From contig CAWUHX010000063.1 in NCBI GenBank assembly GCA_963922205.1, positions 620,001 to 684,000 on the forward strand: a stretch of 64,000 bases of DNA, read 5' to 3'. Shown piece after piece: positions 15,416 through 24,644 of the stretch. The stretch comes from Romanomermis culicivorax (taxonomy: Eukaryota > Nematoda > Enoplea > Mermithida > Mermithidae). Position 1 is the first letter of the stretch. Every line of letters starts with the position of its first letter. Under the pieces are notes generated by a model. The model was not told the origin of the DNA. It worked only from the letters and a program-made list of their open reading frames with translations, and searched no databases. Position numbers and translations under genes: made by a program.

Positions 15416-16189
15416 ATGAGAAGTTTACTATAACTAATTTGACTCAGTTTATGTTACAGTAATAAGCATTGATTATGATTAGAAAGTTTAATTTAACTTT
15501 AAAAACTGAAAAGTATTAACTATCCAGCGCCTTAGCCTATGCTATATATGTATAACATGCTGAGACCACGTGATTTTTTTAGTCAAGCGAAGTTTGGCGT
15601 CTCATCCATCGAATTTACCAAACACGGGAAGGATACGTTTCAGTGTTGCCGGTTTAGTGTATTCTATCTACAATGATTTAGTGCATTTTAGGCAGAGAAA
15701 AGTACTGTTGCCAGTTTAAGCCGGGTATATACTTACCCATACGCACGTGCGCCGCCGATTTTTGAGCGGGCCCCGCAATTTGCGGCCCGGAAATTGAACG
15801 CACAATCGCGCGCCGCATTGCGGGTGCCGGGCGAACAATTTGCGGGACCCAACAATTTTGCGCGTGCGGGCAAGTAGAAACCATTTCTACTTTTTCGCAC
15901 ATCTGTAATTCATGCGATCAGTAACCACCGCCGCAGTACAGTAAAGTATTGTTTTTTGCCCATGGCGCACGATTGAACTTCATTTTCGAGCACTCCGATT
16001 GCGCGATGCGATCGCATACGAATATTTTTAGCTTCTTTCTGAAACGGGGGGAAAACGTTGGACTGCTTCCCAACTTGGGAAAAACATTTTCGGATGCACG
16101 GTGGAAATATCGAAAAATATTACGCGCGGAAAATACATGGCTACTGTGCCTGGCGCGTTTTGAAAGGCAATATCATAACGTTCGGGGGA

Positions 16190-17290
16190 GGGGCACCGTT
16201 TTTTCCCTCAAATGGGGTGTTTTAAGGAAAAAAATTTCGAAATGAGGAAAAAAATTTTGGGTATGGTTCCCATTGAGCAAAAAATTTTGGGGACTTCAAA
16301 ACCGAAAAGATGCTTTTTGGTCAAAATTTGCGCTTAGTTAGCTCGTTTCATTTTCTAATCGTTAACAGTCCATTATGTCGCCCAAAATTGAGATTTTTCA
16401 TCAATTCTCTCAATTTTTCCTCTCGACGCTTGGAATTTTTTAAACGTTTGCAACCTGGACTTTTGCGTTTATTGAAGATGGAAATTGAAGACATCATTCC
16501 AGACTGCGATTTTAGAACTTCTATTCATGAATATCTGTTGGAGAGATTTATTTTCTAGCATTTTAGAATATAAAAACCCGAAAATTTTCCGGCGCTTCCC
16601 GCCGGAATGGGGAACAAATTACAGTTCATCAGTTTGATTTTAATTTATTTCTCAATGTTGTAGAGGTTCATTTTCCAGCGTTTTAGAAAGTGAAAATTCA
16701 AAAAAATTTTCGGCGCTCTGCACCGGAACCAAGAGCTAAATAAAATTGGATGATTCTAATCGGAACCACTGAAATGTCAATAGAACGGATAAATTCCTGA
16801 GAACTCTATCCATACCTGTACTTGGAGGGGGTTGGGGGGGACCCCCCCCCCCCCCCAACTTGGCCAACCCAGTACCCAAAATCATTCCCCCCTCCAACCC
16901 ACCCCCAGTTTGGAAAAAATTAAAAAAATTTTGAAAAAAGTGTATGTTTTTTGGCCTTTTTTGGGAAAAATTTCGACTTCTTTCTACCCCCCCCCCCAAC
17001 TGGTCGGAGGTCTTATAGGTATGACTCTATCGTTAACATGCTTTACATGCTCCTGTGGAACACCAATATATTCTTCATGAGCTCATTTTTAACATAACCA
17101 GAATTTTCTCAATTTTTTCCTCATTTTTGCAGGTTTCTGACAAAAAATACAACAAAATGCTTGGGTATGCTCTTAAAATGCATAAAAAAGCATCCATAGC
17201 CACATTATAAGCATTTTTTAAATGAGGAAAATTTTTGGAAAATGAGGTAAAAAATTTCGGGTCCGGTTCTCATGTGGAAAAAATCTTCGA
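16190..17290. repeat. Dispersed C-tract repeat inside the Harbinger-like element
   Basis: Two or more copies of the dispersed family are joined here. They include a C run of about 17 at about 16842-16858, the word CAACTGGTCGGAGGTCTTATA, and blocks shared with 14215-14660. Open frames across it have only low-complexity translations and are not taken as genes. Confidence 0.65.
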
Positions 17291-17949
17291 GGAAAAAAAC
17301 GGTGGGGAGGGGTGCCATAGGAAGCCCCGGCATGGGCAGGTATAGGGTGCCCCGCCCTGGCTGGGGTCATCGTACACCTAGGTATAGGGACTCCCCTTGA
17401 GCCAAATTTTTACACAAAAATGTTCGAATGTCATTTTTTAGTCAAAAATGACTGATTTTTGGTCAAAAATTAGTCATATTTTCGAAAATTTGACTAATTT
17501 GTGCCAAAAGTGATACTTTTATGCTTTTTTAAGACAAAAGTGCGATTTGTTCACCCATTTTTTTCGTAATGTTCTTTTATGCAAAAAACATTTTCTGTAC
17601 CTCGGGGAGTGGACTCTACTCTACCCCAGACATGTAATAAGGGGTAGGGAGGAACCCCCGCCTGCACCCAAGGCTGGGCTGTCCCCCCATCCACCCCTAA
17701 ACTTGACCCCTCTCGATTTTTAGGAACACTTCGAAAAAAATCGAAATTTTTCCACATTTTTTTATCGAAAACACACGAAATTTTTGGGTACCTGGGGGTT
17801 GGCTCGGATCCCCCCTAAAAAAGTCGTTTTCCTCAGTCCCCTGAGTGCTATTACATGTATCTGCAATGTTTTTATTGTTTGGCCATGCTCATATGTTTTA
17901 TATTTTGGTTGTCATTTATTTTTATATTTCTTGGAGTATTTTTTAGGAA

Positions 17950-19247
17950 ATGGAGTTCCCGAAAGATAAAGTGGGCCCATTAATCGAAGAAATTCAAAAT
18001 TTCCCGTCACTTTGGAACAAAAAATCGAAGGATTACAAGGATTCGGCACTACGGGAGCGAAATTGGACGAAAATTGGTCATTTATTACATTTGGATCGTA
18101 AGATTTAATTTCATTTAATTTTGTCTTAATTTCAAACGGTTCAATGAAAATAATGATTTAAGGGAGCGCATGCCGCGATAAATGGGAATATTTACAAGAT
18201 AATTTTCAAAAGAAATTGAAAAAAGCGTCCAGTTCTGGAAAAGCGCCAAAATGGGAATTGTTTAACGCGCTTTTATTTCTTCGTGAAAGTATGGATATTC
18301 GACAGTAATTACATATTTGAAATTTCGAATTCTTCTTTGAAAATGATGCATCTGAAATATATTTCAAAATTATGTTATCAAATTTCAGCTTAATTCTATT
18401 TTTAATTATCAAAAACAACCAAATTTTATGGGTTAAGCAAAAGGGGGGTAGCTAAGTTCTTGGTGTGGTTACCCCCATCCATGCTTGTCTGATTCAAAGT
18501 TGGGTAGGTAGGTAGGGGTTTACCCCCTTGTCCTCTCAGCTTTTACGCCCGTGTCTTATTTGAATCTTTATCTACCCAGAATGAAGGAATTGCAAGTTTT
18601 AAAGTTCTCTATTTTACAGGAGTGAGACTAATTTTAAAATGCCATTAAATGAGACAACAACGTCAGCAGGCCTTGGGGCCATTGATTTGGACACGGGGGA
18701 CAGACATTTACAGGGCAATGGGTGATCATGTCATGTCAAAAAATTTCGATACTAGTCAACGAGAAGGCAATTTTGAGCACAGTGAATCGGCCGAAAATGC
18801 AAGCACAACATCGATTGAGCATCCGCTAACCTCGATAACACCAAGTTGCTTTTCAGCCAAAATCGAAGAAAAAACATGCAGCAAAGGACGAGTTGGACCA
18901 GCTTTTTATCGATACTGTAAAAATGGCGCAAAATAAACCCGATGAAGTTGAAGCTTCGGGTAATTCTGATGAATTCATCAAGAATTTTTTAAAATGGAAG
19001 CAGATATGTAAAAAGAACAATTTTTCAAAAATAAAATCAAATTTCAGCTAGAAATTAGGATTTTATCTAAAAATGAACAATTGTCATAAAATAAAGAATT
19101 GTCTACTATTTTAAATACTTCGTGTTTCAGGACATATCGTTGCCAGCACAGTGGGCAGTTATCCACAAAAATTGGAAGCTGAAGATCAGAAGTAGAATAA
19201 TGCAAATGTTGGAAGACGTGAATGATGAGTATGAAGCCAGTTTGTGA
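17950..19247 (+). CDS. MADF-domain protein (element-borne), exon model partial
   Basis: MADF domains are Myb-like DNA-binding domains; in Harbinger elements such a protein is often the second gene and is thought to help the transposase bind DNA. Exon 1 (17950-18097) encodes PLIEEIQNFPSLWNKKSKDY followed by RERNWTKIGHLL, the first half of the domain. It ends at GTAAGA. Exon 2 (18163-18288, acceptor taag) is in phase and gives CRDKWEYLQDNFQKKLKK and KWELFNALLFLRE, the second half. Later pieces are less sure: a polar exon around 18640-18960 with an internal acceptor (ttttcag, at about 18858), and a last exon from about 19131 (acceptor gtttcag) ending ILQ-type helical sequence at TGA 19247. The C-terminal part resembles a BESS-like tail only vaguely. 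The gene lies inside inverted repeats, so it travels with the element. Confidence 0.7.
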
Positions 19248-19429
19248 AAAATGATCAATTTTATTTGACATGTGAAATACAATGAAATGGTTGAAATTAA
19301 AAAAAAACAAATACAATCTACTATGCATTAATCTAAATTTCGCCTTGCCATGGGACGGATCCTTCTTCTTCTTCTTCTTTCTTTCTTGTCCGACCAGCAG
19401 TCAGAAAATGGCTGATCAACACTGTTCCC

Positions 19430-19455
19430 CACACCCCCCCCCCCCCCCCCCAATG
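19430..19455. repeat. Long poly-C tract
   Basis: A run of about 20 C with one or two interruptions lies just before CAATGACCCATATCCC. It belongs to the same C-tract repeat family as 4722 and 16842. The complement could form a G-quadruplex. Confidence 0.8.
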
Positions 19456-20212
19456 ACCCATATCCCAAATGCGGAAAAAGGTCAAAATTTTTTTCCCCAT
19501 TTCCAAACATTTGATTTTTTTGATACCAAACATTTGATTATTCTGATACTTTTTGATTAAAAACAGAGAATTGATTGATTATTTTATATTCAAGTACTTT
19601 CAGAGAAATAGGAACTCAAAATCGCAAATACAATAAACACTAAAACTATCTACTGAGCAATTCAACGCTCTAGACACTTGAAAATAATACTGAAACACAA
19701 TAGCAACAAAGGTAGATCCCTTAAAGTCCGCACCAGATGCACCCTGAAGATAGATAATAGTAAATATTGACAATTTAGTGCCGAGCGCCAAAAATTTTCA
19801 CGATTTTTTTCCGTAAAACGCGTAAAAATGCACCAAAATTTAGTGTTGAGGGTAATTTTTTTCCCCCATTGGGCAAAGAGCCCAAAAATTTTTCCCATTT
19901 CCGAATTTTTTTCTCCCAAAAACCCCGTTTTGGGGGGGGGAACAGTGCTGATCAAATTAAAAATTGTCTAGAAAATAAATTGTAAAATCTGCAGTACTTG
20001 TAATTTATCGTTTTTTGCTCATGGCGCACAATTGTACTAGATTTTGCAGCCCTCCCTCACACGCGTACGGTTAAGTATATTCAAATGCGGCCCGCAATGG
20101 GGCCGCATGCGCTTTTTTGGCTGAAGTATATTTTGACAACCCGCATTTTGGCCGCACATTGGCAGGTCGCAAAACTGCTCCGCACGTGCGTACGGGTAAG
20201 TATATACCCGGC

Positions 20213-20877
20213 TTTAGTGTGATCTGTCTAGTCTACACTAGATTTGGTGCATTTTAGGCAGAAATAACCGAGTTTTGATGTTTAGTGTAAAACTTTTTTC
20301 ATTCAATTTTCGAGCTATCGACTTGAAACTTCGTCATGATAGAGATGAACCTAAGGAGTAAAGAGTAAATTTTTAATCAAAGTGCTAGCTATCTCACTCT
20401 TCACCATCTCTCCAGTCCCCATTTTGGTTGATTTTTCTTCGATTTTAGTGTAGGTTTCGCCTCTCAGTTCTGAAATCTAGTATAATTAGTTTTTTCGACC
20501 TGGCAACACTGCTAACCAGTGCAGTATAGTGTTGTCAAATGTCAAATGGGCATTTATTTTGCTCCAATTCTAGATACCATTTTTTCCCTCGTCGACATTT
20601 TCAACATGAGAACCTGGGCCAAAATTATTTTCCGCATTTCAGAAAAACGTTCCTCAAAGTTTTACTAGCAGAAAAACATATTACGTCAAGGGTAGGCTTT
20701 TTTTCATTCTTTGACCTCGAGCCAGTTGGCTTGTAGGTCCAAAATTTTACAAGCCATTTCATAATTTTACAAGCCAACTTTTTTTCATAACTTTTCATAT
20801 GCGTTAAAGTCATGCATTTCACAAGTTAATATCATTATTAACGCTATTTGCTTGCTTTAGGTATAGAATGTTCTACC
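20213..20877. other. Gene-free stretch beside the Harbinger-like element
   Basis: The first 60 bases (GTGCATTTTAGGCAGAAATA) repeat the sequence left of the element (15680-15700), so the Harbinger-like element sits in a pre-existing repeat. ACCTGGCAACACTG near 20499 is the inverted counterpart of CACTGTTGCCAGGT near 15228, a possible outer hAT-like element. No flanking target duplication was found for that outer pair. Confidence 0.45.
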
Positions 20878-21375
20878 CAGGGATGGAAAAACCCATTTTT
20901 CAAAATTTTGGCTTGGTGTTTTTTGGGTTTAATGGTTTTTTCTGGGTTTTTTGGGTTTATTAAGGGTTTTTTGGGTTTAATGTGGGTTTCATTTTGTATT
21001 TATTTTAAAACACTATCAGGATTTATATATTTGCAACATGATTACATAAAAGTTAATCAAATGTGATCAAAATTATACTGATATAAATGCGAAAAATCAA
21101 AAGCAATTTTTGCTTGTGACGTCATCCACTGAGAATTTAGTTCTCAAAAGTGAAACTTTTTTGGGAGAAACAACTTTCAAACAGCCTAAAACGATTTTTC
21201 CAAGTCAGATAAATCATTTATACGCTTTATAATTCAAGTTTATGAAAAAATTTTGAAAAATTCAAAAAACTGATTTTAACGAGCGCCCAAAAACCCAAAA
21301 TTTGCTGGTTTTAAATTCAGAAAACCAAACAAACCAAAAAATCTAAAACCCAAAAAAGCCACTTTGCCAACCATG
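20878..21375. mobile_element. hAT-like non-autonomous element 1
   Basis: This 498-bp segment starts CAGGGATGG and ends CCAACCATG, an imperfect 9-bp inverted pair (7 of 9). It is flanked on both sides by the exact 8-bp direct repeat GTTCTACC (20870-20877 and 21376-21383). An 8-bp target duplication with CA-starting ends is the hAT signature. The interior is made of TTTTTTGGGTTT words on the left and AAACCCAAAAAA words on the right, so the whole unit can fold back. No coding capacity was seen. Confidence 0.8.
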
Positions 21376-21383
21376 GTTCTACC

Positions 21384-22810
21384 GTTTATAACACATAAAA
21401 GTTGCCGTTTTTGAGGCGACAATAGGAAACTATCATTAAATGGGCAGGATTTTACTTTATGTAAATACGCTTCTTTTCAATTGATATGCAAATTTATACA
21501 AATTCAAGGTTGTTGGATGCTTTAACAAGAAGAATTAAACCGCAGAAAGGGTTTCAACCTTGGTGTTTGGGGTGACTAACAGTGTGATTCTCCACTGCAC
21601 CACTAATGGAAAAAGTTATTGGGTAAAAACATGCTGCTGTAATTTTAAATATTCTGTAAAATTGCATCAAAATAACTAATTTAAAGGGGTACACCAGCTT
21701 CAACTCTAAAAGGATAATTTCGCAGTGTAAATTATAGCGGAACACGTAGAAAAAAATCAAAAATGGTTTTTCGAAATATGGAAAAACTTCTCTTCAACTT
21801 CTCTTTCTGAAAACCTTGAATATCCGCATATCTGTTCACCCGCATATCTAATCTAAAAATACATTCAGATGCGTATTTCATTAGATGAGCTTCTTGAAGA
21901 TTAGCGTCAGTCTCAAGTTTTGAATTTTTATGCCTGAAGTAGATTTATATTATTGTTCTTTGCTTCCATATTTACACGTTAGTGTTATATACTGAACAAA
22001 ATAGAGCCGGGTGATCGGATATTTTTTCATATCTGAATATCCAAAATATTCCGATATTTGATGCATATCGCTAATAGAAACTGATTTTTTGATCCAATAT
22101 CAATAAGTGATTGAAAAAGTCCAAAATATTAATTACACAATGTAACATTTTTTCAATTTCAAATTGCTCCAGTTGCCGGGCAAAGATGCAGCATCTATTA
22201 GTAGTATAGAGGGGGGGCTCGAGCGCCAAAAGCTCCCCGGCCCATGCAAAAGATAGGCGTTGGACTTGGAAAAAAAATCACAACCTCCCCGACACACAAA
22301 ACATAGCCGACCTTCCGCCGACTACTATGACGTCATTTTTCCGGCTGGAAAAAAGCATGACGTCACACCTGGTATAGAAAGAAAAAAGTTGCCGAAACTT
22401 GGCCCACCCACATCTCCGTCAAAACTCGAAATAATGTAACATATATGGTACTTTTCGGAATCAGCTCAATGTGATCTATCCATTGGTACCCAACATGATC
22501 CATTTAGCACAAAAGCCTAAATTTAGTGTGGGCTATGTTATTTGTTATTATGCATTGCCGCCGCTCCCTGTCTCCGCTGCCGCCACCGTCGCCGCGCCTG
22601 TTGGGGGGAGGGAAGTTCGCCTAGCTAATAAATATAGCTAGCCTAAATGGAATAAACAATCGATATGAGCAATAAATCATGTGATATATCAACAGAAATT
22701 GTGTACTCATTTGCACTGATCACAAGATCAGTCCCAGCGCCAACCGCGGGCAGGCTAATACACATGTGACGCCAGTACTCTCATAGTAAGTACCCATAAT
22801 AAATGTTGTT
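21384..22810. other. Gene-free stretch
   Basis: This is AT-rich DNA with a short GC-rich island at about 22555-22625 made of GCCGCC-type words. No frame above background is recognisable on either strand, and no further gene of the virus-like block to the right was found here. Confidence 0.5.
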
Positions 22811-22990
22811 TTACTTTTTTCTACTATAGTTGTGATCCCAAGTCCAGTCTTTCTTCATCAGCCTTTTTGTTCTTTTCACTGGTAGAGGATCAACACCCAA
22901 TTCTCTGTATCTACCTCCCTGAACATATTTACACACAGCATAATGCACAGAATGCATAGGAATTTTCCCACATAAGTTGCAAGGCTCCAT
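22811..22990 (-). CDS. Small zinc-finger-like protein, 59 residues
   Basis: A short ORF starts at ATG 22990-22988 (context TCTGCAATGG) and ends at TAA 22811-22813. The N-terminal half carries CNLCGKIPMHSVHYAVC, two Cys pairs or Cys/His ligands that could bind one zinc. The C-terminal half is strongly basic (VKRTKRLMKK) and ends DHNYSRKK. A TATA box lies 36-43 nt upstream on the same strand. It is the last gene of a same-strand series with the TBP-like and capsid-like ORFs. I do not recognise the family. The size and design suggest a small nucleic-acid-binding viral protein, which is inference. Confidence 0.5.
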   Translation of the reverse strand: MEPCNLCGKIPMHSVHYAVCKYVQGGRYRELGVDPLPVKRTKRLMKKDWTWDHNYSRKK

Positions 22991-23025
22991 TGCAGAGAAT
23001 GAATGTTTCAGCTTTCTATATGATA

Positions 23026-23033
23026 TATTTATA
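23026..23033 (-). promoter_or_regulatory. TATA box before the 59-residue ORF
   Basis: On the minus strand the sequence reads CCGGTATAAATATATCA, with TATAAATA 36-43 nt before the ATG at 22990. It lies between the stop of the TBP-like ORF (23077) and the next start, where a promoter for a separately transcribed gene would be expected. Confidence 0.5.
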
Positions 23034-23076
23034 CCGGTGGGTAGTACTGTAATTGAATCATACTAGTACTTACTCA

Positions 23077-23594
23077 TCAACTTTGAAAACTGACAAGTAA
23101 CTCTTTGAAGTTCTTCTGCAGTTCACCATAGGTCTTGGCACCTGTGATAATAATTTTACCTTTGTGAAAAATCAATGCACATAAGCCCTGCTTGTTAATT
23201 GTATATTTCAGTGCAGGAAATAATTCAGGAGAATAATCACACTGACCCCTATGAGTGTTATAGAATTCCTCAACATTGATACAGTGATCTAGGGCGTATG
23301 ACCCAACAACATTGCACATTCTAAATTTCCTGGGTCTTGGTCGATAGCCGAGTTTGAGCAGTATTTCTGCAGCATAATCTATACTTTTCACAGCCTGCTG
23401 AGTTGCCTTAATGCCCACACATATGAGCATGCCATTTTCATACAATAGTAGACAACATTTTGGATCATTAAGATGCCAAATTAGTGACCGAAATTTTCCC
23501 ATTGTCAGTTTAGAGCCATCCAATTTTTAGCAAGTGAGTCTAAATTGAGTCGACAGCCAAGTTCAGCTGTGACAGTAATGTTTTGTACTTGCAT
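23077..23594 (-). pseudogene. TATA-binding-protein-like gene, one frameshift
   Basis: TBP is the saddle-shaped general transcription factor that bends TATA DNA. From ATG 23594 the first frame reads MQVQNITVTAELGCRLNLDS then LAKN, matching the start of the TBP core. The frame then shifts at a run of five A (about 23530), and the second frame continues to the stop at 23077 with both core repeats: KFRSLIWHLND, LLLYENGMLICVGIK, RMCNVVGSY, YSPELFPALKY and CALIFHKGKIIITGAK. Of the four DNA-intercalating phenylalanine positions, three are Phe (KFRS, ELFPAL, LIF) and one is Tyr (LLLY). It is about 172 residues, core only, with no N-terminal tail. It is very divergent from animal TBP and TBP-related factors as I know them. 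It starts 2 nt after the stop of the capsid-like ORF, which is virus-like packing. The shift could be a mutation, an assembly error or programmed. Confidence 0.8.
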
Positions 23595-23596
23595 TT

Positions 23597-24379
23597 TTAG
23601 AATAAACTTCGCTTTCTAAAGTGTAACTTCACAATTGTTTTACCAGTGACAAATTTTATAGGTTTGTCTTGATCTGTTCTAATTGAAATTTCGATAGAAT
23701 CGATATCTTTTACCAGTACAGGCAAGTAGTGAGGAGCTATATATATCTTATCTATAATGTCACCAAAAGCTCCCTCTATATTAACAATACGGAGGAGGGG
23801 GGCTAAACTATCACCAGCAATCTGTTGTTCAATGATGTTGCAATAAACATACATAGTTTCGAGACCAGCCTTCATATCAGCAGGGTGTGCAGCAGCAATT
23901 TTCAATTTTTCAGATGAAGTTGTTTCTAGTTGTGATTTCTCAAAGCCCAACAGGTAGAGTAAAGGATCACTTAATTTTATGCTCTTGATTCTAGTCAAGT
24001 TCACTTTCAGGACAACTGCTCTGGCTAATCTCCTGTATGAAAATTCGATAAACTCATTATATGGAACTTTTTCCTGTTCACTCAACAACCTGATGGATTG
24101 TTGAATAGCTTCAATTAAATCTATTATAGATTCATACCTTGTAGAAGGTACATTTAGTAATTGCCTAGTATTGGTCTGAAGATCATAAAATTTTATTACA
24201 CTATCACTAGGTGTTACATTGAACCAGGTATTTGGGTAGATGAATTCACAAAGTGCACATTCCCATTCACCTTGCAAAATCAATCTATGAGGCAACCTGA
24301 TACTAAAATTTGAAGCCGAGTTACTCGGATCGCTCTGAGCATTGCTCGGTAATGTTACATAAAACTGTGAAAAATCCAT
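23597..24379 (-). CDS. Polinton/adintovirus-type minor capsid (penton)-like protein
   Basis: This is an intact ORF of 260 residues. The start is MDFSQFYVTLPSN, followed by FSIRLPHRLILQGEWECALC and EFIYPNTW. The C-terminal third has MYVYCNIIEQQIAGDSLAPL, then a GDIIDKIYIAPHYLPV block and a final GKTIVKLHFR. I associate this pattern (FYVTLPSN, LxGEWExxLxExxYPxTW, APLLRIV, PHYxPV, VxLHFR) with a widespread family encoded by Maverick/Polinton and adintovirus-like elements, where it is taken as the penton/minor capsid single jelly roll. That link is from memory of the family and needs a profile search. No integrase, PolB, protease or ATPase gene of such an element is in the window, so this is a fragment. 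It has its own TATA box. Confidence 0.6.
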   Translation of the reverse strand: MDFSQFYVTLPSNAQSDPSNSASNFSIRLPHRLILQGEWECALCEFIYPNTWFNVTPSDSVIKFYDLQTNTRQLLNVPSTRYESIIDLIEAIQQSIRLLSEQEKVPYNEFIEFSYRRLARAVVLKVNLTRIKSIKLSDPLLYLLGFEKSQLETTSSEKLKIAAAHPADMKAGLETMYVYCNIIEQQIAGDSLAPLLRIVNIEGAFGDIIDKIYIAPHYLPVLVKDIDSIEISIRTDQDKPIKFVTGKTIVKLHFRKRSLF

Positions 24380-24411
24380 TTTTTCAATATGTCATTATGG
24401 TAGAAACTAAC

Positions 24412-24418
24412 TTTTATA
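24412..24418 (-). promoter_or_regulatory. TATA box overlapping the upstream stop codon
   Basis: The minus strand reads GAATATAAAAGTTAG. TATAAAA shares bases with the stop codon TAA of the upstream ORF (24414-24416) and sits 33-39 nt before the ATG of the capsid-like ORF. This spacing would give a very short leader. Confidence 0.5.
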
Positions 24419-24644
24419 TTCTGTTGAGCTGTTCAAATAAAAATGCATCATCATATATGGGAGTATTTGTTCTAAAGAGACTGTTGATGAAGCCAGTAAT
24501 GAATTCATCAGCATAGCTTTGTTCCAAACTAGCAGCAATATCCCTCATTCTTATACCTCTGACTATCCACACGAGAAAGTGTACACATTGGTCACAGTTA
24601 GAGGGATGCAGTTTTTTGCATAAGTGTAAACATGGGGTTGGCAA
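24414..24644 (-). pseudogene. Cys-rich ORF fragment, family unknown
   Basis: The minus frame of 76 codons has no ATG at its upstream edge and is preceded by a stop. The upstream border is where the repeated sequence of the satellite-bearing element begins, so this looks like the 3' end of a gene cut by that insertion. The visible part has CLHLCKKLHPSNCDQC, a possible zinc site, then a helical segment ending FLFEQLNRI. It lies 34 nt upstream of the capsid-like ORF on the same strand, so it is probably part of the same viral block. I do not recognise it. Confidence 0.4.

Larger units (their letters stand above)
14104..15717. other. Repeat-rich, gene-free stretch
   Basis: This holds one copy of a dispersed repeat (about 14110-14660). 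The same repeat recurs at 16190-17290 and inverted at about 61130-61560; shared words are GGGGAACAAAT and TTTTCCAGCGTTTTA. It also holds two adjacent palindromes at 14870-14924 and a minisatellite of CAGTAGAATT-like words at about 15238-15415. No coding frame is recognisable. Confidence 0.6.
15718..20212. mobile_element. Harbinger-like element with TTA target duplication
   Basis: Inverted ends of about 32 bp are present. The left end reads AGCCGGGTATATACTTACCC then ATACGCACGTGCG. The right end is its complement with one change, ending GGGTAAGTATATACCCGGCT. Each is flanked by TTA, the three-base target duplication (TWA) typical of PIF/Harbinger. Inside each end are GC-rich subterminal repeats built on GCGGCCCGCAA and GCGGG words, which may be transposase-binding sites. 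The only gene seen inside is the MADF gene at 17950-19247. No DDE transposase remains, so the element would need a transposase from elsewhere. Much of 16190-17900 is later repeat insertion. Confidence 0.75.

Noticed and set aside
15225-20512. Outer hAT-like element with CACTGTTGCCAGGT ends
   Set aside because: The 13-bp inverted match is real, but the 8-bp flanks (ATCTTGGG and CTAACCAG) do not agree, so the boundary is not supported.
23077-23594. Host TBP or TBP-related factor gene
   Set aside because: It is core-only, intronless, very divergent and 2 nt behind a capsid-like ORF. A host gene would be expected to have introns and an N-terminal region.
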